Of a stretch of 6,105 bases of DNA, positions 1 through 5,619 are shown in pieces. The stretch comes from F23-B02 sp045599385 (GTDB taxonomy: Bacteria > Bacillota > Clostridia > Oscillospirales > Oscillospiraceae): contig JAZRVW010000033.1 of the NCBI GenBank assembly GCA_045599385.1, positions 1 through 6,105 on the forward strand, in the 5' to 3' direction. The translations under genes were made by a program, and so were the position numbers. Below the pieces are notes generated by a model. The model did no database searches, was not told where the DNA came from, and saw only the letters and a program-made list of their open reading frames with translations. Numbering within the stretch: position 1 is the first letter of the stretch; the number at the start of each line of letters is the position of its first letter.

Positions 1-2
1 AG

Positions 3-128
3 AGCATCTTCCAGGCATGCCTGAACGCATCCATCGAGTGCGGCTGCCCCGGCGACATGATGCTGGGCGCAAACGTTGCCGGCTTCCTCAAGGTTGCTGA
101 CGCAATGATGGCACAGGGTGTTGTCTGA
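3..128 (+). CDS. gdhA: NADP-specific glutamate dehydrogenase, C-terminal end (partial)
   Basis: This is the last 41 codons of a plus-strand gene that enters from the left edge, ending in TGA at 126-128. The tail reads GANVAGFLKVADAMMAQGVV, which closely matches the C-terminus of hexameric NADP-dependent glutamate dehydrogenases (the E. coli GdhA end is of the form GANIAGFVKVADAMLAQGV). The enzyme makes glutamate from 2-oxoglutarate and ammonium in the cytoplasm. Only the C-terminal helix region is visible, so catalytic residues cannot be checked. The gene is followed 23 bases later by a strong terminator and converges with the tail operon. It appears to be an unrelated chromosomal neighbour that marks the end of the tail cluster. 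Identification rests on 41 residues but the match is distinctive. Confidence 0.88.
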   Translation, partial: SIFQACLNASIECGCPGDMMLGANVAGFLKVADAMMAQGVV

Positions 129-151
129 TTTAAGGCTTAACCGAATATTTT

Positions 152-182
152 AAAGAGAGCGCTTTGAGCGCTCTCTTTTTTT
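152..182 (+). terminator. Rho-independent terminator of gdhA
   Basis: An inverted repeat pairs 152-162 (AAAGAGAGCGC) with 168-178 (GCGCTCTCTTT). The loop is five bases, or three if T163 pairs with A167. An unbroken T run follows through 182. This is a textbook intrinsic terminator for the rightward gdhA transcript. Read leftward, the same hairpin is followed by only a broken T tract (TTTAAAATATT), so it could also stop the tail operon coming from 199, but less efficiently. It is the only notable element in the 70-base gap between the two converging genes. Confidence 0.92.
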
Positions 183-198
183 ATCTTCCCGAGTTGTT

Positions 199-663
199 TT
201 ATTCGTACAGTATTTCCAAATGGCAGGGCAGAATTGCCTCGACTCTCCGCTTTGCCTGCGCAAGCTCCTCACCCTCAAGGTGATAGTCCCAGAACGTAAC
301 CATTACGGTTTCCTTTGTTTCGGTTTCGCTGACCTCCGCAGGAATACCGCAGGAGGCGAGGACATTGTTCAGCCCCTGCTCACTGCATTCGCACTCGCCC
401 ATGCGGATAAGCGTCATCAGGGCTGTTCTGCGTGCATTGAGGTCAGCAGGTCGCGGGCATCTCGGAAAAAGGCTCTCATACCTTGAAAGTCCTTCGTTTG
501 TAGCTGTCATGGGCAGCATCTCGGTAAAGGTGCCGTCAAGTCCTGCCTTAATCCCGTCCATAGCCGCGCCCAGAGCGTCAAGCTCCGCACAGCCTATGCC
601 CGAATCAAGCTCGTATATGTCCAGAGGTCTCAGCGTATTTTTAAGATAATCGGAATAACTCAT
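199..663 (-). CDS. Baseplate protein, gpI/XkdU-like (YmfQ/DUF2313 type)
   Basis: A 154-residue protein, the last gene of the tail operon. It resembles the YmfQ/XkdU/Mu gp48 family, which sits next to the J protein in contractile and Mu-like tails and links baseplate to fibres. Visible family-like signs are the segment LPMTATNEGLSRYESLF near residues 50-66, the RRTALMTLIRMG region near 78-89, and a C-terminal end rich in charged residues (REDUCED: AKRRVEAILPCHLEILYE). The ATG at 661-663 overlaps the J stop by four bases and has a GAGG site seven bases upstream, so translation is probably coupled. In phages and tailocins the next gene is normally a tail fibre. Here the operon simply stops, with TAA at 199-201, 16 bases from the gdhA terminator T run. 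Family assignment rests on both position and sequence; the fibre-linking role is inferred. Confidence 0.8.
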   Translation of the reverse strand: MSYSDYLKNTLRPLDIYELDSGIGCAELDALGAAMDGIKAGLDGTFTEMLPMTATNEGLSRYESLFPRCPRPADLNARRTALMTLIRMGECECSEQGLNNVLASCGIPAEVSETETKETVMVTFWDYHLEGEELAQAKRRVEAILPCHLEILYE

Positions 664-1718
664 TCTGTCGCCTCACTTACAAGAAGCGATGCCAGCACGG
701 GCAGTTTTTCGGGATTTGCCGCCACATCGTTTTCGGGATTATATATTGCATAGTTTTCAACACCCTCAACCCCGAAGATAATGCTTCCGAGCTCCGCTTT
801 CTTAAGACCTTTGCCGAGGATTTTGCCCGTGAAATGATTCTCTATTGCGCTTGTGACCGCCGCAATTACCTCCTCGGCGTCATAACCGTTCTTTATTTCA
901 AGCTCCGCCTCAACGTTGACGTTCTGCGCTGTGGGGCCGTTTACGACAACATCAACGCAGATTTCACGTCTGCCGTTCATATTATGCGAAACTCTGCCAA
1001 TCAGCGCGGCATCGGGTATTCCGTTTTCAGAGGCAACCGTAATGTCAACGGTGCCTCTGCCGCGTTTTCTGGGCTGAACGGTGACTTCCGCCACGCCGTC
1101 CACAGACATGGCGGTATTTCTGTAGTAGGCAATGTTGCCCGAGTTTGCCACATTGGAGAAGCTGTCAAGCACACGCTCGCGCAGGTGCTCATCGCTCTCC
1201 TCATCACAGCCGCCGCTGAAAGCGGAGGGGTTTGTGCAGGAGCAAACGCCCTCCGGCGCAAGCTCCATGAACACAACGGTATTTGCCGCCGTATTGCCGT
1301 TTTTTCCCGGGATAATCGCCTCGGCGGGAGCATCGCAGAAAAGGCTTCCCGCGGTAATGACGCTGTCCTCAGTAACCGCAAACTCAAGCTCGTTTGCGGT
1401 AATGCAGCGAGTTCCCTCGGGTATTGTGATGTCTGCCGCAGCCGCAGTATTTACAGAAAAGCGGATAACACCGGCGGCCTTTGATGCAGGCATTCTGCTC
1501 AGACCGCGCTGAAGCGCATGGGTGTCCAGCGCCTCTCCGACTGCCGTCTGGGGAAAGCACTGGCGTTCCACATAGTCCGCCTGCGCCTGCAGAGTTGCAA
1601 GCTGGGCAGCAAAGGTTCGGAAGCGCAGAGCCATATCGCCGCCGTCGTTGAGGCTTATTCCTGTCTCTTCCTCAAAAGCGGCCTTCATTTCGTTATATAT
1701 TTCGTCGATAGTCTTCAT
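660..1718 (-). CDS. Baseplate J family protein (gpJ/XkdT-like)
   Basis: A 352-residue baseplate J protein, the wedge component that with the gp25/W protein forms the ring around the hub and triggers sheath contraction (T4 gp6 / P2 gpJ / XkdT family knowledge). Sequence signs include the N-terminal helix MKTIDEIYNEMKAAFEEETG, a central SGGCDEESDEHLRERVLDS block at about 168-186 with the conserved acidic/R-x-R pattern of the family, the VNGP turn near 259-262, and the C-terminal part with FGVEGVENYAIYN near 315-327. Length matches the usual 350-400 residues. The ATG at 1716-1718 overlaps the preceding stop (ATGA) and has GGAGG four bases upstream. Its order directly after the W-like gene and before the gpI-like gene is the classic W-J-I arrangement. 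No truncation or frameshift is seen. Confidence 0.93.
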   Translation of the reverse strand: MKTIDEIYNEMKAAFEEETGISLNDGGDMALRFRTFAAQLATLQAQADYVERQCFPQTAVGEALDTHALQRGLSRMPASKAAGVIRFSVNTAAAADITIPEGTRCITANELEFAVTEDSVITAGSLFCDAPAEAIIPGKNGNTAANTVVFMELAPEGVCSCTNPSAFSGGCDEESDEHLRERVLDSFSNVANSGNIAYYRNTAMSVDGVAEVTVQPRKRGRGTVDITVASENGIPDAALIGRVSHNMNGRREICVDVVVNGPTAQNVNVEAELEIKNGYDAEEVIAAVTSAIENHFTGKILGKGLKKAELGSIIFGVEGVENYAIYNPENDVAANPEKLPVLASLLVSEATE

Positions 1719-2071
1719 ATTTCCTCCATGATTGCAGTATTAATGCTCACTACGGTGCCTGAGCAGCTGAAGCTCAGACCGAGATGGAGAACATCGCCCT
1801 CGATGCGCATATCAATGCTGTCAAGGCTGAGGTTCTCTTCGTCCGCAAGGGCCTCGGCAACAAACTCGCGGATTGCGGTTTCTCTGTCCGCAGGCTTCAC
1901 CCCGCCGAGCAAAGTGTAAAGTCTGCTGCCGTAATCTGCCATGGGCCAGAATTTTCCCCTGCGCGCCGTAAGCTTCATGGTAATGCGCTGGGCAAGCTCC
2001 TCAGCGCCGCTTACGGTTTTTACTCCGCCACCCGAAAAAATGTAATCACCGTTTTCAAGCTTAAGCTCCAT
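1715..2071 (-). CDS. Baseplate wedge protein, gp25/gpW/XkdS-like
   Basis: A 118-residue member of the gp25-like baseplate family (T4 gp25, P2 gpW, PBSX XkdS), a small wedge protein that contacts the J protein and the first sheath ring. The diagnostic stretch is LTARRGKFWPMADYGSRLYT at about 35-54: family members carry an arginine-glycine-x-phenylalanine element followed by YGS. The N-terminal part, through GGVKTVSGAEELAQRI, is typical of the XkdS branch. The second half has the alternating hydrophobic strands expected of the fold. The start at 2069-2071 has GGGAGG seven bases upstream and lies inside the end of the spike gene (11-base overlap). The end overlaps the J start by four bases. The protein is a little shorter than XkdS but complete. 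Confidence 0.9.
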   Translation of the reverse strand: MELKLENGDYIFSGGGVKTVSGAEELAQRITMKLTARRGKFWPMADYGSRLYTLLGGVKPADRETAIREFVAEALADEENLSLDSIDMRIEGDVLHLGLSFSCSGTVVSINTAIMEEI

Positions 2072-2435
2072 CTATTGACCTCCCGTTCACCTTGAGAGAG
2101 CCTTCAATCTCCAGCTCTCCCCTGATTTTCACCGTGCCGTCGTTCTTAATCAGAACTGCGGCATTTTCAGTTTCCACGCATATTTCGCCCGCCTCCATGT
2201 CCTCGGGGATTTCCCCCTCGGTCATGCCGAGGACGGCATACTCGCCGTTGTCACAGCGCAGTAAGAGCTGCTCCTCGTTTGCAATCGGAATGCGCAGAAC
2301 ACCTCCGCACCGGATAATTTTAAGGTTTCTCAGCTCCGCATCGGTTACAGCGGCAGGGCTTACGCCCCCGATGCTGAGCTTTCCGCCAAGCACCGAGCAG
2401 TCCTCTGCCCTGCGGCTGAGTTCGTCAATCCACAT
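2061..2435 (-). CDS. Small baseplate spike / gpV-gp45-like protein
   Basis: A 124-residue protein interpreted as the central spike of the baseplate (P2 gpV, Mu gp45 class), which would form a trimer under the hub and pierce the target envelope. Residues about 36-72 look like the OB-fold part (GGVLRIPIANEEQLLLRCD, then VLG). Residues about 84-121 form short alternating strands with glycine turns (NDGTVKIRGELEIEGSLKVN), as in the beta-prism of spikes. The chain stops at NGRSIDGA and has no histidine at all, so the HxH metal-binding apex known from gpV-type spikes is missing. I chose ATG 2433-2435 because GGAGG lies seven bases upstream. An in-frame GTG at 2439-2441 sits one base from that site and is unlikely. 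By position it replaces XkdR (DUF2577), which remains an alternative, but the sequence looks more like a spike. Confidence 0.68.
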   Translation of the reverse strand: MWIDELSRRAEDCSVLGGKLSIGGVSPAAVTDAELRNLKIIRCGGVLRIPIANEEQLLLRCDNGEYAVLGMTEGEIPEDMEAGEICVETENAAVLIKNDGTVKIRGELEIEGSLKVNGRSIDGA

Positions 2436-2437
2436 AC

Positions 2438-3370
2438 TCACACCTCCAGAGTCAGATAAGTTCCCGCATCGTTTGCGTCGGCCCAGCAGCGCGATTTTAT
2501 GATGCGGTAGCGCCCCGAAAGGTTAATCTCGGGCAGGTCAAGCTCCGCCACATCTCCCGCAAAGCCCGCAAACTGTGTCGTGAGTCCCACCTCAATTGTG
2601 TTCTTTCCCCGCGATGATTCCCTTATCTGATATTCGCCCGTATAGCGCATAGCATCGGCGCCCGTGGTTTTCGGCACGGTCAGCACGCGCCTGCAGTCAC
2701 CGCCGCGTGCCTCGAATTTCTCGTTATGCACCGTATATCGTGCGCCGGTAACACGGTTTTTCACCAGCACCGAGGATATTACTCCGTAGCGGCAGTCACG
2801 GCGCTTTACGGAAAAAACCGCCGAGCTGCTGTTGATTCGCCTTACGGCACCCAGCTTGTCATTGAGGAGCATAACCCCCTCCTTTGAATATCGGGGCTGA
2901 ATGCCGCAGGAATAGCGGCAGAAGCGTGAAAGCACGCTCCATTCACTTTCGCCCGAGGCAACAGTGAAGCGGTACAGCATGGGCATGCTTTTCTTTTCAA
3001 TTCTGCCAAGCCCGTAAGGTGTCACATGACGGGCAATAACGGTGTCAAGGCTGAGGCTTGCATAGCTTGCCGCCTCCGCCTCATTGTCCATGAGTATTCC
3101 GGCCATGGAGCGTCCGCTTACAGTTACGCGGCTTCCCTCCTCATCGCAGGTGACGGTGTACTCGTCAACAATGCCGTAAAACACGGTTTCATCGTTGTTC
3201 AGGCCCCGGAAATAAACCGCACGCGCCAGCTTGTTCAGCATACTTTTTTCAAAGGGAAAGCTGATTTCAAAATAGTCGCAGGTTTCTCCCATGCCGTGAA
3301 CGATTTCCCACTCATACAGCAGGGGAAGCGGCCAGCCCACGAATTTTGCGTCAAAAAGTGCAGCTCTCAT
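2438..3370 (-). CDS. Baseplate hub protein, gpD/XkdQ-like (late control D type)
   Basis: A 310-residue hub protein of the gpD/XkdQ/T4 gp27 group, which forms the trimeric ring joining the tube to the spike. Signs in order are a beta-rich N-terminal domain (WEIVHGMGETCDYFEISFPF near 21-40), the strand-turn VTVSGRSMAGILMDNEAE near 82-99 (the usual G-R-S...L-x-D element of hub proteins), and the block ESEWSVLSRFCRYSCGIQPR near 141-160, which corresponds to the helix where XkdQ/gpD proteins look up a second domain. Later residues are strand-rich, ending in YRIIKSRCWADANDAGTYLTLEV-like hub topology. Length is close to XkdQ (about 325). The ATG at 3368-3370 has GGAGGTG ending six bases upstream, overlapping the end of the LysM gene. 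Placement between the LysM gene and the spike gene is canonical. Confidence 0.86.
   Translation of the reverse strand: MRAALFDAKFVGWPLPLLYEWEIVHGMGETCDYFEISFPFEKSMLNKLARAVYFRGLNNDETVFYGIVDEYTVTCDEEGSRVTVSGRSMAGILMDNEAEAASYASLSLDTVIARHVTPYGLGRIEKKSMPMLYRFTVASGESEWSVLSRFCRYSCGIQPRYSKEGVMLLNDKLGAVRRINSSSAVFSVKRRDCRYGVISSVLVKNRVTGARYTVHNEKFEARGGDCRRVLTVPKTTGADAMRYTGEYQIRESSRGKNTIEVGLTTQFAGFAGDVAELDLPEINLSGRYRIIKSRCWADANDAGTYLTLEV
2442..2448 (-). promoter_or_regulatory. Ribosome binding site deciding the spike start
   Basis: On the minus strand the sequence reads TGGAGGTGTGAGTATG. The GGAGG is seven bases from the ATG at 2433-2435 but only one base from the in-frame GTG at 2439-2441. This supports the ATG and trims the longest frame by two codons. 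The site lies inside the end of the hub gene, so reinitiation after the hub stop (TGA at 2438-2440) is likely. Confidence 0.75.
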
Positions 3371-3371
3371 A

Positions 3372-3911
3372 TCACACCTCCGCTGTCAGCTTAAGCACCG
3401 TGCCCGCAGTCAGCTCGTTCAGATTTCTGATTTCGGGGTTATTGCTCAGAATGCTGTCTGCCGAGGCGCCGCTTTTCAGCACCACATCTCCGATGCTCTC
3501 GCCCTCGCCTACCGTATAAAACTCCGGTGCAAGCTCAAGCTTCACCTCGCCGCGCTTCTGTCCGTTGCTGTTCTGCCAGAATTCAAACTCGTAGTTTACA
3601 TAATTTTCTTTAGGTTCCTGACGAAGCTTCAGCGAGGCGAAATAAACCTCTGCGGCGGGCCATACGGGGTGGGTGAGCAGACCGGGGCTTCCGTCGATGA
3701 AAAGCTCTGCAAGGCGCAGAAAATCCGCATAGGCATTGACGCCCACGAACTCGCCGATGCCTCTGTAAACGCACAAATCCTCACCCATGTCCTGAATGCG
3801 ATAGGCCTGAAATGGCAGCTTCCTGCTTGTAAGCGCACGGCGGTGCTCCACGGTGAAGGTGTGGGGATTGTTAGGCCATGTGAAGCTTCTGAATTTCATA
3901 GGTGTCAGCAT
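3372..3911 (-). CDS. LysM-domain tail protein, XkdP-like (hub/tube adaptor)
   Basis: A 179-residue protein with two parts. Residues about 5-115 are like the N-terminal region of XkdP and phage DNA-circularisation/gpN-type proteins: a FTWPNNPHTFTVEHRR opening, a YRGIGEFVGVNAYADF stretch near 49-64, and aromatic strands ending EFEFWQ at 108-113. Residues about 132-176 form a LysM-like module: YTVGEGESIGDVVLKSGAS, then ILSNNPEIRNLNEL and a final TAGTVLKL. In PBSX and T4 (gp53) LysM proteins glue parts of the baseplate and are not necessarily wall binders. That role is inferred here. The ATG at 3909-3911 has AGGAGGG with six spacer bases. In PBSX this gene follows the tape measure; here it follows the small chaperone-position gene after 10 bases. 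Confidence 0.8.
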   Translation of the reverse strand: MLTPMKFRSFTWPNNPHTFTVEHRRALTSRKLPFQAYRIQDMGEDLCVYRGIGEFVGVNAYADFLRLAELFIDGSPGLLTHPVWPAAEVYFASLKLRQEPKENYVNYEFEFWQNSNGQKRGEVKLELAPEFYTVGEGESIGDVVLKSGASADSILSNNPEIRNLNELTAGTVLKLTAEV

Positions 3912-3921
3912 ATTTTCCCTC

Positions 3922-4233
3922 CTAATAGGTGATAAAGCCGTTGTCGCGGCAGCGCATTTCGCGTTCGATATAGTCCGACATTTCGCTCATGCCCGGTTTT
4001 TTTGAAACGGCGGTCTCCGCAGCTTCAAAGCTTTGCACAACGGTGCTTTCCCTTGACCTTGCGGAGTTAAACGCCGATTCGTCAAAGGACGTATTGCTGT
4101 GCTTTTCCTCCTCATTGTCGAGAAGGGCAGCGTACTCAAGGCACATTTCGTCCGTGAGGCCCTTTGCCTCCTCCGACCAGGGTGCAACACCGAAAGCGCG
4201 AAGTACTCTGAAGCGAAGAATATCCATGCTCAT
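3922..4233 (-). CDS. Uncharacterised acidic protein in tail-chaperone position
   Basis: I do not recognise this 103-residue protein. It begins with a helix-like stretch (ILRFRVLRAFGVAPWSEEAK at 5-24) and a second one (LTDEMCLEYAALLDNEEE at 26-43). It continues through a polar, serine- and glutamate-rich linker (about 44-80) to a charged helix ending in NGFITY. There is no signal peptide or membrane segment. Its place between tube and XkdP-like genes is that of XkdN-type tail assembly chaperones, so a chaperone or an adaptor that works with a tape measure is the best guess. The ATG at 4231-4233 overlaps the tube stop (ATGA) with GGAG eight bases upstream; an in-frame ATG at 4225-4227 is possible. 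A seven-A run over codons 77-79 is a potential -1 slip site, described in the findings. Confidence 0.7.
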   Translation of the reverse strand: MSMDILRFRVLRAFGVAPWSEEAKGLTDEMCLEYAALLDNEEEKHSNTSFDESAFNSARSRESTVVQSFEAAETAVSKKPGMSEMSDYIEREMRCRDNGFITY

Positions 4234-4616
4234 GGTGCCATCTCCAGTCGTTTTGCGGCAAGGACTCTGACCTTTTCCGCGACGGTTTCGCCGAGGCTTC
4301 CGTTTTCCTCAATCACGCTCCAGCGGCAGCCCGTGTAAACAATGCGTCGGTCGGGCTTTACGATGACAATTGAAAAATCCTCAAGATTATGAAAATTCAC
4401 GCCGTCGGAAATGGCCTCATCGGTGGCGTAAAGGCGCGTCAGCTCAAGGCGGTGGCTGAGTCCCGTTGTCATCACAGCAACGGGCTCGGAGCTGCCGAAG
4501 GCCTCGATAATCTTTTCCGTCTTGTCGGAAACCGCACGGTAGCTCTGCACGGCGGCAATTTTCTTTCCGTCGGCCTCAAGATAAATGTCGCTGCTTGTAG
4601 GAAAAGTAATATTCAT
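4230..4616 (-). CDS. Tail tube protein (XkdM-like)
   Basis: A 128-residue protein in the tube position directly after the sheath gene. Tail tubes form stacked hexameric rings inside the sheath and are pushed into the target on contraction. The sequence is rich in short strands and turns, with an early IYLEADGKKIAAVQSYRAV segment (11-29), GLSHRLELTRLYATDEAISD near 52-71 and IVYTGCRWSVIEENG near 92-106, consistent with the tube fold. Length is near XkdM (about 147). I start at ATG 4614-4616, because GAGGAGG lies eight bases upstream. The longer frame from 4637 begins inside that ribosome site and would add seven polar residues. The gene sits 13 bases after the sheath stop and overlaps the next start by four. 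Identification is firm by position, moderate by sequence. Confidence 0.8.
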   Translation of the reverse strand: MNITFPTSSDIYLEADGKKIAAVQSYRAVSDKTEKIIEAFGSSEPVAVMTTGLSHRLELTRLYATDEAISDGVNFHNLEDFSIVIVKPDRRIVYTGCRWSVIEENGSLGETVAEKVRVLAAKRLEMAP

Positions 4617-4624
4617 TTTCTGTT

Positions 4625-4631
4625 CCTCCTC
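4625..4631 (-). promoter_or_regulatory. Strong ribosome binding site deciding the tube start
   Basis: The minus strand reads GAGGAGGAACAGAAAATG, a full anti-Shine-Dalgarno match eight bases before ATG 4614-4616. It overlaps the final codon of the sheath gene. A strong site is fitting for a tube protein that must be made in many copies. It excludes the longer start at 4637, which would place the site within the reading frame. Confidence 0.85.
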
Positions 4632-5619
4632 ACACATTCAGGCAGGCCGTCAGCATAATGGTGCTGAGACCGCAGACGGCTGAAAATTCAAAGCTTACTC
4701 TGCAAAGGCCTGCGTCCTCTCCGTCGGCAACGGCGCTGATGTTGCCGTAGCTTTCGATTTTGCCTGCGGCAAGCTTTTTTTCAAGCTCAACCGCCACCTG
4801 CGAGCGAATTGCGCCACGGGTAAGAGCGTCGTTTCTTGCCCGGGCAAATTTCAGCTTCAGCGCGTTATGCACGCTTTTCAGCACGTCAATTGCCGTGACA
4901 ACGGTTGCGATTTCACGCAGGCTTCTGTCTGAAACGCCGTCGGTGCTTGTCCTTGTGGTGATGCCGCGCACCGTACAGACGCACTCGCCGTCGTATTCAA
5001 CGGGAGTGACTCCGTCTGCAATGAGCGTCTCAATTTCCTGCTCTGTCCATGTCCGCAAAAGCTGACCTGCGTTATTAAGTGCGTGACCGTTGAGGAAAAG
5101 CTCCGTTTCCGAGGAAATAACGCCCGCAAGGGCCGCCGCAATATTTCCGTCGGTTTCGTCGGCATTTCCGCAGATGACCATGCGTTCAAAGTTCAGGCTC
5201 TGCGCAAGCGCCGTACACTGTGCGGCGGTACCTGCGCACTCGCCTATGCCCATACAGTATTCCGTATCCTCAAGGGCTGTCTTCATTTCACCCAGCACGG
5301 CAGCGCTTCTGCTGTCGCAGATTAAAATATCTGCGCCCTTTTCCAGAAGCGAGGCAAAGGCAGCGGCATAATCCCCGCTGCTGACGGGCGCGGCGATAAT
5401 TTTTCCGCAGCCGTTATAAAAAAGCGTTTTCACAAGCTTTGTCATAGGGCATATTCCGTAAGTCTGCACGGCATCGATATAGGAAACCACACCTTCGGTT
5501 TCGGTGCTGCCGCCGTTTACCTGCGCGGCAATGCCCACTGTAATGCCGCTCTGCACCGCAGCTGTGCTGCTGTTAACTATGTATTCGGCATAAATGCCGG
5601 GTCTTTCTCTGACTGTCAT
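4630..5619 (-). CDS. Contractile tail sheath protein
   Basis: A 329-residue sheath subunit, the part that contracts around the tube and drives it through the target envelope. The N-terminus carries the RPGIYAEYI element (6-14) common to contractile sheaths. The C-terminal half has the family pattern TEQEIETLIADGVTPVEYDG (192-211), then VRGITTRT (217-224), a DRSLREIATVVTAIDVL helix region (231-247) and SQVAVELEKKLAAGKIESYG (273-292). Both ends that form the inter-subunit mesh in known sheaths are present. It is on the short side: XkdK is about 466 residues and R-type sheaths about 350-390, so the protruding outer domain is minimal. It contains 12 cysteines, many for a cytoplasmic structural protein. 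ATG 5617-5619 overlaps the previous stop by four bases with GAGGAG seven bases upstream. This gene makes the system contractile. Confidence 0.94.
   Translation of the reverse strand: MTVRERPGIYAEYIVNSSTAAVQSGITVGIAAQVNGGSTETEGVVSYIDAVQTYGICPMTKLVKTLFYNGCGKIIAAPVSSGDYAAAFASLLEKGADILICDSRSAAVLGEMKTALEDTEYCMGIGECAGTAAQCTALAQSLNFERMVICGNADETDGNIAAALAGVISSETELFLNGHALNNAGQLLRTWTEQEIETLIADGVTPVEYDGECVCTVRGITTRTSTDGVSDRSLREIATVVTAIDVLKSVHNALKLKFARARNDALTRGAIRSQVAVELEKKLAAGKIESYGNISAVADGEDAGLCRVSFEFSAVCGLSTIMLTACLNV

Noticed and set aside
129..198. Possible phage attachment site at the gdhA 3' end
   Set aside because: No direct repeat or tRNA is visible and the other boundary is outside the window, so an attachment site cannot be supported.
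834..1484. Long plus-strand open frame (216 codons) opposite the baseplate J gene, and further ones at 1132-1512 and 1518-1919
   Set aside because: They are antisense to a well-supported J gene, lack ribosome sites, and their predicted proteins show no recognisable family pattern. They arise from the codon bias of the real strand.
2436..2441. GTG start for the spike gene
   Set aside because: Only one base separates it from GGAGG; the ATG two codons later has ideal spacing.
3987..4190. Alternative 67-codon minus frame overlapping the 103-residue gene
   Set aside because: It is out of frame, arginine-rich, has no ribosome site and is explained as a shadow of the coupled zero-frame gene.
4617..4637. 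Longer start for the tube gene
   Set aside because: The extra seven codons cover the AGGAGG site itself, which is perfectly spaced for the ATG at 4614-4616.
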